DNA of 64,000 bases from Psychromonas ossibalaenae ATCC BAA-1528 (GCF_000381745.1 NZ_KB906988.1:1-64000); one strand, 5' to 3'; counted from the first letter of the stretch, positions 47,440 to 59,088 are shown. The notes: a model not told the origin generated them from the sequence alone. Program-made: numbers and translations.

Positions 47440-48036
47440 TCATTTTATTAGCAGCCGAAACTGCTTGTCTAAATCAATCACCGAGCGCTGCAGTACCTCT
47501 AACGAGCAGTTATTATTGTCAATAACAAAATCGGCCTGCTTCAGGCGCTGTTCAGGATCTATCTGACTGTCCATAATAGCCTTGATACTTTCCACTGAAA
47601 CGCCGTCTCTTGAGCTGGCACGCTCAATCTGCAGCGTCGGATTTACATCCACCACCAGATCATAATCAGTTAAAACATCCAGCTTGTTTTCAAACAGCAA
47701 CGGCGCTTCTAATAATACATAAGCACCGCTGGCCATGTTCAACTGTTTAAGCATCTCAGCTCGGATTAATGGATGCAGAAGATTATTCAGCCACTGCTTT
47801 TCACTTTCATCCTGAAAAATGATTTCCCGCAGCCCGGCTCTGTCCAGTTCACCATTTATAATAATCTGCTCACCAAAATGCTTACTGATTAGTGCCAGTG
47901 CCGGCTGATCTTTACTTACTACCTGCCGGGCGACGAGATCGGCATCAATAACGGTTATATTCAGCTGCGCAAAGAAAGCAGATACGGTTGATTTTCCACA
48001 GCCGATTCCACCTGTTAAACCAATAATTAATGTCAT
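47440..48036 (-). CDS. coaE: dephospho-CoA kinase
   Basis: The last enzyme of coenzyme A synthesis. P-loop GLTGGIGCGKST at residues 6-17, then DADLVARQV, the LID region, and QADFVIDNN. The length of 198 residues is normal. Confidence 0.97.
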   Translation of the reverse strand: MTLIIGLTGGIGCGKSTVSAFFAQLNITVIDADLVARQVVSKDQPALALISKHFGEQIIINGELDRAGLREIIFQDESEKQWLNNLLHPLIRAEMLKQLNMASGAYVLLEAPLLFENKLDVLTDYDLVVDVNPTLQIERASSRDGVSVESIKAIMDSQIDPEQRLKQADFVIDNNNCSLEVLQRSVIDLDKQFRLLIK

Positions 48037-48154
48037 GAACTGCCTATATTTTGTTTGATTAATAAATTCTGTCTATTTTATTTGCCTTGCTACTTTAGAA
48101 CATTGGTATTAACAATGCATTAAGGTTATATTTGTTTTTTTTTAATGTTGATGA

Positions 48155-49018
<864 letters not shown>

Positions 49019-49104
49019 AAACGGCTATTCACGGTTGACCATCTATACCTTTGTCAAACAACAATAAATACTTAACTTTGACAAATTGGTAATAAAATAA
49101 AAAG

Positions 49105-49141
49105 CTTCCTAAACTAAGGCTACTGTTTAGGGAGGTTTTTT
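49105..49141 (+). promoter_or_regulatory. hairpin containing the ribosome site of the DNA ligase gene
   Basis: CTTCCTAAAC (49105-49114) pairs over 10 bp with GTTTAGGGAG (49125-49134), followed by T6 and the ATG at 49,142. GGGAGG is in the 3' arm, so the ribosome site is closed when the hairpin forms. The same structure has the form of an intrinsic terminator for nadC. Confidence 0.65.
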
Positions 49142-49972
49142 ATGCACTATTATTTATTTCTATGCTTATTTATTCTCTGGCCGACAGTCTCGCCGGCATC
49201 AGTCCCGCCTATTCAGCTTGCTACCATTTACCGTCAGGATATCAATATCGACGAATACTGGGTGAGTGAAAAACTCGACGGTGTCCGCGCATATTGGGAT
49301 GGAAAACAGCTTATCTCGCGGCAGGGTAATGTTTTTAGTGCACCGCAGTGGTTTATTAAGGACTTTCCATCTGTTCCGCTTGACGGTGAGTTATGGATAG
49401 CACGAGATAAATTTGCACAAGTTTCAGGCATAGCCCGAACACATAATGGCAAAACACAAGAATGGGAGCAGATCTCGTTTATGATTTTTGATCTGCCCGC
49501 TTCATTAGCTAACTTCAGCCAGCGTATAAAATTGATCAGTCGTCTTGTTAAACAAAGCAGCTCTCCTTATCTTAAAATGATCCCGCAGCATAAAATTACA
49601 GATAACACCAAATTACAGATTTTACTGGAAGAGGTTATCGCATCCGGCGGCGAAGGATTAATGCTTCATAAAGGAAGCGCGTATTATCAGGTCAAGCGCA
49701 GTCAAGATTTGATGAAACTGAAAAAATATGAAGATGCTGAAGCTGTGGTAAGGAAGCATATACCCGGGAAAGGAAGAAACAGCGGACGCATGGGCTCTTT
49801 ATTAGTAGAAACAGAGTCCGGTATTTTATTTAAAATCGGCACAGGTTTTTCCGATATCGAACGTGAGAATCCCCCTGAAATAGGCGCGATAATAACTTAT
49901 AAATTTATCGGTAAAACCAAAAACAATGTGCCTCGTTTTGCCAGCTTTATGAGAATTAGAGAAAGTTATTAA
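49142..49972 (+). CDS. exported ATP-dependent DNA ligase (LigE-type)
   Basis: A 276-residue ligase with an N-terminal signal peptide (MHYYLFLCLFILWPTVSPAS). Nucleotidyltransferase motif I is SEKLDGVRAYWDG, with the AMP-accepting lysine in KLDG; motif III is PLDGELW, motif IV GEGLMLH and motif V LMKLKKYEDAE. A short OB-fold C-terminus (ARKH..GKGRNSGRMGSLLVE) completes the minimal enzyme. Such periplasmic ligases occur in many gammaproteobacteria and may act on imported or extracellular DNA; the role is not settled. The ribosome site lies in a hairpin. Confidence 0.92.
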   Translation: MHYYLFLCLFILWPTVSPASVPPIQLATIYRQDINIDEYWVSEKLDGVRAYWDGKQLISRQGNVFSAPQWFIKDFPSVPLDGELWIARDKFAQVSGIARTHNGKTQEWEQISFMIFDLPASLANFSQRIKLISRLVKQSSSPYLKMIPQHKITDNTKLQILLEEVIASGGEGLMLHKGSAYYQVKRSQDLMKLKKYEDAEAVVRKHIPGKGRNSGRMGSLLVETESGILFKIGTGFSDIERENPPEIGAIITYKFIGKTKNNVPRFASFMRIRESY

Positions 49973-49982
49973 CAACAGCGCC

Positions 49983-50360
49983 TTATAGTTTGGCAATGAC
50001 ACTTTTATTCGCTTCAGGGAATTGATATTCGCATAATTGTGCTTTGCTTACCCATTTTACAGGCTGCCCTTCTTTACCATGCGCTTCACCGCTGTAACTG
50101 CTGACCAGAAAGAAATTCAGCTGCAGCTGTTTATCGCCATAGTCAAAAAATTTTTCTTCAAACAGCTGATAGTCGGCAGCAGTGATGCCCACTTCCTCTT
50201 TTAACTCTCGGCACATAGCCTGAGCAGCGCTTTCATTGTTTTCAACTTTGCCGCCGGGGAATTCCCATTTGCCGCCCTGATGAACATTATCCGGCCGTAA
50301 ACAGATCAAGTACGAATTCTTATTTTTGACTATTGCAATACTGATTTCAGTAACCGCCAT
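49983..50360 (-). CDS. mutT: 8-oxo-dGTP diphosphatase MutT
   Basis: A 125-residue Nudix hydrolase removing oxidised dGTP. The Nudix box reads GGKVENNESAAQAMCRELKEE with VGI after it, matching GX5EX7REUXEEXGU. It is downstream of secA, its standard place. A perfect hairpin with T-run ends just before its ribosome site AAGGAAA. Confidence 0.95.
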   Translation of the reverse strand: MAVTEISIAIVKNKNSYLICLRPDNVHQGGKWEFPGGKVENNESAAQAMCRELKEEVGITAADYQLFEEKFFDYGDKQLQLNFFLVSSYSGEAHGKEGQPVKWVSKAQLCEYQFPEANKSVIAKL

Positions 50361-50376
50361 AAATTTTCCTTAAAAA

Positions 50377-50402
50377 AAAGCGGCTCTTTAAAGAGCCGCT
50401 TT
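50377..50402 (-). terminator. secA terminator just before mutT
   Basis: A 26-base perfect palindrome, AAAGCGGCTCTTT and its complement, with an A8/T-run on the side that reads T on the minus strand. It lies 28 bases after secA and about 16 bases before mutT, and so would end most secA transcripts and limit mutT. Confidence 0.85.
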
Positions 50403-50429
50403 AACAATCATTAATAAACAGAAATACAA

Positions 50430-53150
50430 TTAAGCTAATTTACCATGACACTGTTTGTATTTTTTACCTGAGCCGCACGGACAGGCTTCATTACGACCTA
50501 CTTTACGGTCGTGACGCACAAATGTTTCATGGCCCTCTTCCGCTTCAGTTTCATCACCGTTTAGATTTGCCTGCGCATGCTGCATTTCAATTTTAGCTCT
50601 GATTTCAGCCTGACGACGCTGCTCTTCAATAGCCTCAACTTCTTCTCTGCTCTGCACCTGCACTTTAGACAGAATCGTTACCACATCATGCTTTAAGTTC
50701 TCCAGCATTTCGATAAACAGCTCAAAAGATTCACGCTTATATTCCTGCTTAGGATCTTTCTGTGCATAACCACGCAGATGAATACCCTGACGTAAATGAT
50801 CCATGGCAGCTAGATGCTCTTTCCACAAAGTATCAATCGTCTGCAGCATAACTGATTTTTCAAAACCTGAAATAATTGACTGTCCAACCTGCTCTTTTTT
50901 AGCGGCATACGTTTCTTTAGCATGACTGACAATGTTTTCACGGATTGTCTCTTCCTGAAGGTTAGCATCATCAACAAGCCACTGCGACACAGGCTGTTCA
51001 ATTAAAAAGTCAGCTTTTAAGCGGCGCTCTAAGCCTTCCAGATCCCACTGCTCTGTCAGTGACTGCTGCGGCACATATTCATCAACACAAGCATTAAAGA
51101 CATCATCCCAGATCTGATCAATGGTTTCAGTAATCTCTTCACTGTCCATTACGCCGTTACGCTGCTGGTAAACCACTTTACGCTGATCGTTAGCGACATC
51201 ATCGAAATCAAGCAGTGATTTACGAATATCGAAGTTACGTCCTTCAACTTTGCGCTGAGCATTCTCAATGGCACGTGTTACCCAAGGATGTTCAATGGCT
51301 TCACCATTTTCCATGCCTAGTTTTTTCATCATGTTAGACACTTTTTCCGATGCAAAAATACGCATCAGTGAATCTTCCATTGATAAGTAGAAGCGGCTTT
51401 CACCAGCATCCCCCTGACGCCCTGAACGACCACGCAGCTGATTATCGATACGACGTGATTCATGACGTTCGGTACCAACAATATATAAACCGCCGGCTTC
51501 AAGCACCATTTTATGCTCTTCCTGCCAGGCAAGTGTTTCTGCCTGTTTCTGTTCTTCAGTGATCTCGCCCAGTTTCTCAAGACGAGACTGCAGGTTGCCG
51601 CCTAATACAATATCGGTACCACGGCCGGCCATATTAGTCGCAATAGTAACAGACCCTAATGCACCCGCCTGCGCGATAATATCTGCTTCTTTTTCATGGA
51701 ATTTAGCATTCAGAACGCTATGTTTGATTTTCGCTTTATCCAGTGCTGCCGATAAAACTTCAGAGTTTTCAATTGAGACAGTACCCACTAACACCGGCTG
51801 ACGACGTTGTAAACGTTCTTTAATATCATCAACAATTGCCTGATATTTTTCCTGCTCGGTTAAATAAACTAAATCACCGCCGTCTTTACGGACCATTGGT
51901 TTATTAGTTGGAATTACAATGGTTTCTAACCCGTAAATAGACTGGAACTCAAATGCTTCAGTATCAGCCGTCCCCGTCATGCCCGCTAATTTTTCATATA
52001 AACGGAAATAGTTCTGGAAAGTAATTGATGCCAGTGTCTGGTTTTCATTTTGAATCTGCACGCCTTCTTTTGCTTCAACCGCCTGGTGCAGACCTTCTGA
52101 CCAGCGTCGCCCCGGCATAGTACGACCGGTATGTTCATCAACGATAACCACTTCACCTTGATCATTAACTATGTACTCAACATCTTTTTCAAATAAGGTA
52201 TGAGCACGAAGCGCCGCATTAACATGGTGTAATAAGCTGATGCTAGATGCTGAATATAACGACTGACTTTCAGCAAGCAGACCACGCTCCTGAAGAATTC
52301 GTTCAACTTTTTCCTGGCCGCGTTCAGTTAACAGTACCTGTTTGCTTTTCTCATCAACAGTGTAATCGTCACTGCCTGTGTACTCTTCCGTATCTTCCTG
52401 ATCCTGCTTAGTTAACATCGGAATAACCGTGTTTAACTGCGTATATAAGGTAGCATCACCATCGGTTGGACCAGAAATAATCAGCGGCGTTCTTGCTTCA
52501 TCGATTAAAATTGAATCAACTTCATCGACGACTGCATAATGAAGATCACGCATTACACGCTGACCGGCTTCAAATGCCATATTGTCACGCAGGTAATCAA
52601 AACCAAATTCGTTATTTGTGCCGTATGTAATATCAGCGGCATAAGCAGCGCGTTTTTCATCACCCTGCATACCGGATACGTTAATACCAACCGTTAAACC
52701 TAAAAATTCAAAAAGCTGAGCGTTCCATTCAGCATCACGGCGTGCAAGATAATCATTGACGGTAATAACATGCACACCTTTACCAGTTAATGCATTTAAA
52801 TATGCAGGTAGGGTCGCAGTTAGCGTTTTACCTTCACCGGTACGCATCTCCGCAATTTTATTTTCATTTAAAATGATGCCGCCGATTAACTGCACATCAA
52901 AATGACGCATACCAAATACACGCTCAGATGCACTGCGTACAACTGCAAATGCTTCAACAAGAATATCATCTACGCTTTCACCAGAAGCAACACGCTCTTT
53001 GAATTCAGCCGTTTTAGCCTTTAAGTCCGCATCTGAAAGAGCCTGCATCTGTGGCTCTAATTTATTGATCTCATTAACGACTTTGCGTAGTTTTTTTAAA
53101 TAACGGTCATTACGACTGCCTATTATTTTTGTTATTAGCTCTGTTATCAT
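50430..53150 (-). CDS. secA: preprotein translocase ATPase SecA
   Basis: The motor of general secretion. It has Walker [18 protein letters not shown], the DEAD-like box [15 protein letters not shown], motif [17 protein letters not shown], and the C-terminal zinc site [13 protein letters not shown]. Its 906 residues match the family. Upstream lies a peptidase gene, not secM, so the E. coli SecM-type arrest control is not apparent here. Confidence 0.99.
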   Translation of the reverse strand: MITELITKIIGSRNDRYLKKLRKVVNEINKLEPQMQALSDADLKAKTAEFKERVASGESVDDILVEAFAVVRSASERVFGMRHFDVQLIGGIILNENKIAEMRTGEGKTLTATLPAYLNALTGKGVHVITVNDYLARRDAEWNAQLFEFLGLTVGINVSGMQGDEKRAAYAADITYGTNNEFGFDYLRDNMAFEAGQRVMRDLHYAVVDEVDSILIDEARTPLIISGPTDGDATLYTQLNTVIPMLTKQDQEDTEEYTGSDDYTVDEKSKQVLLTERGQEKVERILQERGLLAESQSLYSASSISLLHHVNAALRAHTLFEKDVEYIVNDQGEVVIVDEHTGRTMPGRRWSEGLHQAVEAKEGVQIQNENQTLASITFQNYFRLYEKLAGMTGTADTEAFEFQSIYGLETIVIPTNKPMVRKDGGDLVYLTEQEKYQAIVDDIKERLQRRQPVLVGTVSIENSEVLSAALDKAKIKHSVLNAKFHEKEADIIAQAGALGSVTIATNMAGRGTDIVLGGNLQSRLEKLGEITEEQKQAETLAWQEEHKMVLEAGGLYIVGTERHESRRIDNQLRGRSGRQGDAGESRFYLSMEDSLMRIFASEKVSNMMKKLGMENGEAIEHPWVTRAIENAQRKVEGRNFDIRKSLLDFDDVANDQRKVVYQQRNGVMDSEEITETIDQIWDDVFNACVDEYVPQQSLTEQWDLEGLERRLKADFLIEQPVSQWLVDDANLQEETIRENIVSHAKETYAAKKEQVGQSIISGFEKSVMLQTIDTLWKEHLAAMDHLRQGIHLRGYAQKDPKQEYKRESFELFIEMLENLKHDVVTILSKVQVQSREEVEAIEEQRRQAEIRAKIEMQHAQANLNGDETEAEEGHETFVRHDRKVGRNEACPCGSGKKYKQCHGKLA

Positions 53151-53189
53151 TTTGATTTTCTCATTGTGTAAAAATAAATTGTTATTATG

Positions 53190-54113
53190 TTAACCAGCTT
53201 TGCGCTGAATGTAATAATCCGGGTTAATCTGTTTACCGTTTTTTAGTACTTCATAATGCACATGAGGCCCTGTTGAGCGCCCTGTACTCCCCATTAATGC
53301 GACTTGCTGGCCTTTACTGACAACGTCTCCAACTGCGACATCTAATGATTTAGCATGCGCATAACGCGTCACCAAACCATTGCCATGCTGAACTTCCACC
53401 ATCAGCCCGTAACCGCTTTTTTTCCCTGATTCAGTTACCACTCCAGCCGCAGTTGCAATAATAGGCATGCCGGTGAAACCCGCAATATCAACACCTTTAT
53501 GGCGTGTTAAGCGTCCCGAAAATGGATCTTTACGCGTTCCAAACGGAGAAGATAACCATGAGCCTTTTCCCAGAGTCGGCCGGCCGGATATATACAGCTG
53601 ATCAATGAGGTGGCGGTTATTCAACGCGATTTCAAGGTGTAATAACTGATTTTGTTGATTATTTTGCTGTAGATCAAGTTTTTCTATATCTTTTAACAGG
53701 GTATTGAGTTGAAAGTCAGCTTCTACATCCTGTAATGCGACTCCTCCTGCTGGTAATGGCGATGCAAAATCAAATTCTTGTACTGGTAGTTTAGACTTTT
53801 CGATTACCCGTACACCTAATGCGTTAAGGCGGTTGATCTGCGCCTGCAGCTCACCGACTTTAGTACTAAGCACTAGTAGTTTTTCATTAGTCTGCGCTTT
53901 AATAAGCTGCAGATATTTGTCTTTGCTAACATCTCTTTGGGCAGCAGCAGTAATTTTAAACTGGCTTAACTGCTTTTGATAAAAAGACTGAATGAACCAG
54001 GTACTGGCAATTAATGATGCAGCAAAAACAAGAGAAATAAACAGAAATTTATTTTTTGTAAGAGAAAGTCTGTGATCAGTTTCCTCTCTTGAATAGATTA
54101 CCGTTATACTCAT
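53190..54113 (-). CDS. M23-family metallopeptidase, membrane anchored
   Basis: A 307-residue protein: N-terminal membrane helix (about 25-45), coiled coil (about 60-105), then an LytM/M23 domain with HKGVDIAGFTGMPI, GYGLMVEVQHGNGLVTRYAH and GRSTGPHVHYEV, which supply the zinc ligands H, D, H and H. It is a likely active endopeptidase for cell-wall crosslinks, or an amidase activator. I chose the ATG at 54,113 (MSITVIYSR); the frame runs 72 codons further but overlaps the divergent dciA. It sits where secM is in E. coli. Confidence 0.9.
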   Translation of the reverse strand: MSITVIYSREETDHRLSLTKNKFLFISLVFAASLIASTWFIQSFYQKQLSQFKITAAAQRDVSKDKYLQLIKAQTNEKLLVLSTKVGELQAQINRLNALGVRVIEKSKLPVQEFDFASPLPAGGVALQDVEADFQLNTLLKDIEKLDLQQNNQQNQLLHLEIALNNRHLIDQLYISGRPTLGKGSWLSSPFGTRKDPFSGRLTRHKGVDIAGFTGMPIIATAAGVVTESGKKSGYGLMVEVQHGNGLVTRYAHAKSLDVAVGDVVSKGQQVALMGSTGRSTGPHVHYEVLKNGKQINPDYYIQRKAG

Positions 54114-54132
54114 AATACTGAATTCACTGTTG

Positions 54133-54594
54133 ATGAAAATAATGAATAGAACCCGACAACCAAAACCCGTTTCTTTATTATTGAAAAAAAGCGGACTGCA
54201 GCATGACGCAGCTCTCATCACGAAGCTCGATAGTTTACTACAAAGTTTTTTGAAACAACATAACATCCAGGGATGCAGGATAGGAAATTTACAAAATGGG
54301 AGCTTGCTTATAGAAATTCCCAGCTCCACCTGGCTGATGCGCCTGCAGTTTATGCGTAGTGAGCTGCTTAGCCTGCTGCGTCAGCAGGTTCCAGCTCTGC
54401 TAACAGTCAAAATAAAAGTAAACCCTAGACTTAGTCAGATCCCGGATAAACACAAAAAGAAAAAAAATAGAGTCATTAAACGCGCCAGTAAGATGCCTAA
54501 TGATGTTGCTCAGTCATTTTTAGCTTTAGCTGAAGATGCAGATCCGGCTTTAAAAGCGGCATTACACTCTTTGGCTGAATTCTCCAAAAAGTAA
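54133..54594 (+). CDS. dciA: DciA-type replicative helicase loader (DUF721)
   Basis: A 153-residue DUF721 protein. LLQSFLKQHNIQGCRIGNLQNGSLLIEIPSSTWLMRLQF is the domain core with the conserved W, and the C-terminal half is basic and then acidic. DciA loads DnaB in bacteria lacking DnaC/DnaI; in Vibrio the gene also lies near lpxC and secA. Several starts are possible (54,130, 54,133 and 54,142). It is divergent from the M23 gene with only about 20 bases between start codons. Confidence 0.88.
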   Translation: MKIMNRTRQPKPVSLLLKKSGLQHDAALITKLDSLLQSFLKQHNIQGCRIGNLQNGSLLIEIPSSTWLMRLQFMRSELLSLLRQQVPALLTVKIKVNPRLSQIPDKHKKKKNRVIKRASKMPNDVAQSFLALAEDADPALKAALHSLAEFSKK

Positions 54595-54601
54595 ACACAC
54601 A

Positions 54602-54631
54602 AAAAAGCCCTTTATCACTAAAGGGCTTTTT
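54602..54631. terminator. bidirectional terminator between dciA and lpxC
   Basis: AAAAAGCCCTTTA and TAAAGGGCTTTTT form a 13-bp stem around TCAC. It lies between convergent genes and would serve both. Confidence 0.92.
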
Positions 54632-54651
54632 CTTACTGAAATTATTCTTGT

Positions 54652-55578
54652 TTAGACTGCAAATACCGGTTCAATGTATTGAACAGGAGATTCACTGACC
54701 GGCTCTTCGAAGGTTACCATTTCGTAAGCTTCCTGATCCGCCAGTAATGCACATAGCAACTGGTTATTTAAAGCATGCCCGGTTTTATAAGCTTTCAGAT
54801 GACCAAGAATAGTGTAACCAGAAAGATACAAGTCACCAATCGCATCTAATACTTTATGTTTTACGAATTCATCTTCATAACGTAAACCATCAGGATTTAA
54901 AACGCGGAACTCGTCCAAACCAATCGCATTATCTAAACTTGCCCCCAGCGCTAAATTATTAGACTGCAGATACTCAACACTTTTCATAAAACCGAATGTT
55001 CTTGCACGGCTGATCTCTTTAACAAAAAGCTCGCCGGAAAAATCCATTTCGATATGCTGGTTCTGACCTTCAAAAACAGGATGGTCAAAGTCAATTTTAA
55101 AATCTAAACTAAAGCCTGAATCTGAAGGGTGCAGCTCTGCCCATTTACCATCTTTTTCATCTTCTACACGTATTGCTTTTTTGATACGAATAAACTTTTT
55201 AGGGGTATTAAGCTCTTCGATGCCAGCAGACTGCAGTAGAAAAATAAACGGACTGGCACTGCCGTCCATAATTGGTATTTCCGGTGCATCAACATCAATA
55301 ACAATATTATCAATGCCTAAACCGGCAAGCGCTGCTGATAAGTGTTCAACAGTTGAGATTTTCTCGCCTTGATCATTAACCAGACAGGTACATAGCAATG
55401 TTTCCTGCACGGCCTGCGCATGAGCTTTGAAGCTGACAATCGGATCAAGATCGATTCGACGATAAACAATTCCCGTATTCGCAGGCGCAGGATGCAACTC
55501 AATAGTTACTTTATTTCCTGAATGTAAACCAATTCCTGTTGATTTTACACTTTTCTTTAATGTTCTCTGTTTAATCAT
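54652..55578 (-). CDS. lpxC: UDP-3-O-acyl-N-acetylglucosamine deacetylase
   Basis: The committed step of lipid A synthesis, zinc-dependent. [17 protein letters not shown] and [14 protein letters not shown] hold the zinc ligands, and ARTFGF is also seen. The start is the ATG at 55,578 (MIKQRTLKK); a GTG five codons up is less likely. Its 308 residues are usual. It follows ftsZ as in other gammaproteobacteria. Confidence 0.97.
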   Translation of the reverse strand: MIKQRTLKKSVKSTGIGLHSGNKVTIELHPAPANTGIVYRRIDLDPIVSFKAHAQAVQETLLCTCLVNDQGEKISTVEHLSAALAGLGIDNIVIDVDAPEIPIMDGSASPFIFLLQSAGIEELNTPKKFIRIKKAIRVEDEKDGKWAELHPSDSGFSLDFKIDFDHPVFEGQNQHIEMDFSGELFVKEISRARTFGFMKSVEYLQSNNLALGASLDNAIGLDEFRVLNPDGLRYEDEFVKHKVLDAIGDLYLSGYTILGHLKAYKTGHALNNQLLCALLADQEAYEMVTFEEPVSESPVQYIEPVFAV

Positions 55579-55662
55579 CGTCGTCCCAACCACTATATTA
55601 ATTTCGGCGAAGTATAGCAGTTTGCGAAGTACATCACAAACTACTCACTATAATGCAGCTGA

Positions 55663-56850
55663 CTAATCTGCCTGCTTACGTAAAAATGCAGGGATATCTA
55701 AATAGCTTCCCTCTGATTTCGGCGCTGCTTCAACAACGTCCTGCACTTCAGTCTGCTCAGCTGATTCCACTGCAGCTTCTTCTTTTACTGCGGCAGGGCT
55801 TTCAACTTTAACTGTCGGATTTTTAACTACAGTTAAATCTGATTTACGTTCGCCAAGCCCGGTTACGATAACCGTTACATGCAGCTCACCATTGTCAATT
55901 TCAGGGTTAACTGTCACACCGAAGATAATCTGCGAGTCTTCAGACGCAAACTCTTTCAGCGCATCACCAACAATATGGTACTCATCCCACGCAAAGTCCA
56001 TACCGGCAACGATATGTACTAATACACCACGTGCATCAGAAAGGTCCACATCTTCAAGCAGCGGACAAGAGATAGCCTGTTCAACAGCTTCTTCTGCACG
56101 CTCTTCGCCCGCAGAAACACCGATTCCCATAACCGCAGTTGTACCCGCTTCGGTCATCACTGTTCTTACATCGGCGAAATCGATGTTGATAGTGCTTTCT
56201 TCATTATTGATGATCGCAGAGAAACCGGAAACTGCATCAAATAATACGCCGTTTGCCGCACTCAGTGCGTCTAAGAATGAAACACCCTTAGGTAATGATT
56301 TCTGCAGCTTATCATTAGGAATGATAAGCAGTGAATCAATATGTTCAGATAAACGCGCAATACCCTGGTTGGCATAATTAATGCGTTTTTTACCTTCAAA
56401 TAAAGAAGGTTTTGAAACAACACCAATGGTTAATGCACCTAATTCTTTGGCAACTTCAGTAACAACAGGAGAAGCACCAGTACCTGTTCCACCACCCATA
56501 CCGGCAGCAATAAAGACAACATCAGCCCCGGTAAGGATTTCACGAATGTTCTCTTTATCTTCTAAGGCTGACTTATAGCCGATTTCCGGATTTGCACCGG
56601 CTCCCAGACCATTTGTGATACTCGCTCCAAGCTGCAGGCGTACGTCGGCTTTAGATGAACGTAATGCCTGCGCATCGGTATTCATAGCAATAAACTCAGC
56701 GCCGCCCAGCCCCTGTTCAATCATGTAGTTGATTGCATTACCGCCACCACCACCAACGCCAACAACTTTAATGACTGCCTGTTGTTCATGCTCTTCATCA
56801 ACTATTTCAAACATTTGCTCTTTTTCCACTTTATTTATATCTTCAGACAT
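55663..56850 (-). CDS. ftsZ: cell division protein FtsZ
   Basis: The tubulin-like GTPase of the division ring. The tubulin signature appears as GGGTGTGAS, with the T7 loop NIDFADVR. The conserved C-terminal peptide is [11 protein letters not shown], preceded by a Val/Glu/Ala-rich linker. The length is 395. The 195-bp gap to ftsA is large enough for its own promoters; no clear box was assigned. Confidence 0.99.
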   Translation of the reverse strand: MSEDINKVEKEQMFEIVDEEHEQQAVIKVVGVGGGGGNAINYMIEQGLGGAEFIAMNTDAQALRSSKADVRLQLGASITNGLGAGANPEIGYKSALEDKENIREILTGADVVFIAAGMGGGTGTGASPVVTEVAKELGALTIGVVSKPSLFEGKKRINYANQGIARLSEHIDSLLIIPNDKLQKSLPKGVSFLDALSAANGVLFDAVSGFSAIINNEESTINIDFADVRTVMTEAGTTAVMGIGVSAGEERAEEAVEQAISCPLLEDVDLSDARGVLVHIVAGMDFAWDEYHIVGDALKEFASEDSQIIFGVTVNPEIDNGELHVTVIVTGLGERKSDLTVVKNPTVKVESPAAVKEEAAVESAEQTEVQDVVEAAPKSEGSYLDIPAFLRKQAD

Positions 56851-57045
56851 TGTATGTCACCACCTTCATCATACAAAACATACACACTAATATTAATGTA
56901 ATTCAGGACCAGATGATGAGTTTAAACACAATGCACCACTCTTTATAAGTCCATCATACAACAGATACGACCTCTTTTGTTGATTAAAAACCAAACAATG
57001 AGGCAGTTACTGTTTTCAGCTAGTTATTTGTACAAAAACTGACTG

Positions 57046-58296
57046 CTAATACTCTTTTTTAATCCAGCTTTTTAATTTATTTAAAAAAACAGATACGCGG
57101 CTTTCCTCGACAACTTCATGACTGTCACTAAATTCAAGGTTTTTATAGCGTAATAAACCCAGTGCCGTTGAATAGGCCGGCGTATCAACATCATCAGCTA
57201 AACCTTGTATATTCTGTGGTTTACCTATGCGTATCTGCATATTATCAAAAACTTTCTCTGCCACTTCAACCAGACCGTCAATTTGTGCCGCGCCGCCCGT
57301 TATAACGATACCAGCCGCCAGCTGCTGGTGCAGCCCCTCGCTTTCAAATGCGCTGTCCAGCTTGTATAACTCTTTTTTAACCATTCCCAGCAGTTCGCTG
57401 TAACGTGGCTCAATAACATCAACCAATGTCTGACGCTGCAGGCTTCGGGCCGGACGACCACCAACGCTCGGCAGTTCAATCATCTCTTCAGCAGAGATAT
57501 TATCGCGCTTTAAACAGCCGTATTTTACCTTTACTTCCTCGGCTGAACTTGGAGGAGCGCTGAAAGCGATCGCAATATCGCTGGTAACTGAATTACCGGC
57601 GTAATCCAGAACCGTGCTGTGGCGTAATGCCCCGGCAATATAGACAGAGATATCCATAGTGCCGCTGCCCATATCAACAACACAAACACCAAGATCTTTT
57701 TCATCATCACTTAAAATGGCGGCGCTCGAAGCAACCCCGGAAAAAGTTAACTGATCAATAGCTAATCCGCAGCGTTCCACCGCCTTTTCTAAATTTTTTA
57801 CCAGATCGTTATGACAGGTGATTAAATGCACGTCCGCTTTTAATTTTACTCCGGATAACCCTAGAGGATTATTAATTCGTCCCTGCGAATCAATAGAGTA
57901 TTCCTGCGGTATTACATGCAGTAAACGCTGGTCGTCACGAATCTTGATTGAACGGGCATTATGGATCACGCTTTCAATATCGTAAGACGTTACCTCATGT
58001 TCTTCAATTGCCCAGGTTCCTGATTCATTCAACGAGCCGATATGCGTGCCTGAAATAGACAGGTTAACCGATGATACTTTACAGTCAGCCATATCTTCTG
58101 CACGTGCTAAGGCCTGATGAATGGCGACCACAACAGAGTCTAAATCGGTAACAGAGCCTTTATCAACGCCTTTTGCCTTAGCTTCTCCCACTCCGACAAT
58201 ATTGATATTGTTATTAGCTAACTGCTCTCCAATCAGGAGTACGATTTTATTACTGCCAATATCTAATCCAACTGTGTAACTACTTTCCATACTCAA
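57046..58296 (-). CDS. ftsA: cell division protein FtsA
   Basis: The actin-like protein anchoring FtsZ to the membrane. VGLDIGSNKIVLLIGE is phosphate loop 1, CVVDMGSGTMDISVY phosphate 2, and GIVITGGAAQIDGL the adenosine motif. The C-terminal amphipathic membrane helix is VFLNKLKSWIKKEY. The protein has 416 residues. Confidence 0.98.
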   Translation of the reverse strand: MSMESSYTVGLDIGSNKIVLLIGEQLANNNINIVGVGEAKAKGVDKGSVTDLDSVVVAIHQALARAEDMADCKVSSVNLSISGTHIGSLNESGTWAIEEHEVTSYDIESVIHNARSIKIRDDQRLLHVIPQEYSIDSQGRINNPLGLSGVKLKADVHLITCHNDLVKNLEKAVERCGLAIDQLTFSGVASSAAILSDDEKDLGVCVVDMGSGTMDISVYIAGALRHSTVLDYAGNSVTSDIAIAFSAPPSSAEEVKVKYGCLKRDNISAEEMIELPSVGGRPARSLQRQTLVDVIEPRYSELLGMVKKELYKLDSAFESEGLHQQLAAGIVITGGAAQIDGLVEVAEKVFDNMQIRIGKPQNIQGLADDVDTPAYSTALGLLRYKNLEFSDSHEVVEESRVSVFLNKLKSWIKKEY

Positions 58297-58337
58297 TAAT
58301 CACCGTTTGTGCATTAAACAGCGTCTAATTACGCTGT

Positions 58338-59084
58338 TTATTTAACTTTAATATTCTTATTTTTCCAGCCGACAGCAAGCCCAGTGTCATAACGCAAATC
58401 TACATAATTGACGGCACTAATATCATATTTGCCGGCTATCAATGGAAACACACTTAAAAAACGCTGAATGCGATCCAGCTTCTGTTCCTGCCCTAACCGC
58501 AGCTCAATACCATTTTTTAAAGTAATGGTACTGGCATTACGTTTATCACTGCTTAACTTAGCAATTTCAAAGTGACTCACTTTTAACAATTGATGAGCCT
58601 TCATATAAGTTGTTAATACTTCCCCGGCAAAGTCATCTTCACCGTAAAGGGCAACGTATTCTTCCTCAACATCCTGCGGTGATACCGCAATTATCTCCGA
58701 AAAGCGGTTCAGCAGTGCTTTATCATTCCATGTTGCAACAATTGACTGTTCAACAATATGTATCTTCAATGTATCCGGCCAGCGTTTACGAATGGATGCT
58801 GAATAAACCCAGGGCATGCTTTCAAGCTGCTTCTGAATTTGTGCAATTTCCAGGGTAAAAAAATTCAACCTGTCTTTCTGATCGGCCAGAACTGCTCGTA
58901 CATCATCGGATGAAACATGATCTCTTTCACCCGTTAACACTAAAGACTTTAACGGCAGAGACTGTTCATCGGTCAGCCATGTTTTTAATTTAAAATAACT
59001 GTTCTGTAATATATAAATTAAAGTGATAAAAAAAACTAAACTGACCCACTTGCCGAATTTTACCTTTTTTAATTTATTCCACAT
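58338..59084 (-). CDS. ftsQ: cell division protein FtsQ
   Basis: A 248-residue bitopic divisome protein: one membrane helix (about 13-31), then a POTRA domain (LKSLVLTGERDHVS to IHIVEQ) and a beta domain. It starts four bases after the small unknown gene 59,089-59,463, so the two are translationally linked. Confidence 0.95.
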   Translation of the reverse strand: MWNKLKKVKFGKWVSLVFFITLIYILQNSYFKLKTWLTDEQSLPLKSLVLTGERDHVSSDDVRAVLADQKDRLNFFTLEIAQIQKQLESMPWVYSASIRKRWPDTLKIHIVEQSIVATWNDKALLNRFSEIIAVSPQDVEEEYVALYGEDDFAGEVLTTYMKAHQLLKVSHFEIAKLSSDKRNASTITLKNGIELRLGQEQKLDRIQRFLSVFPLIAGKYDISAVNYVDLRYDTGLAVGWKNKNIKVK

Positions 59085-59088
59085 AAAA

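Noticed and set aside
55892..56377. A 161-codon plus-strand frame opposite ftsZ
   Set aside because: Shadow of a conserved gene; composition dominated by Ser, Thr and Pro as expected for antisense of Glu/Asp/Gly-rich coding.
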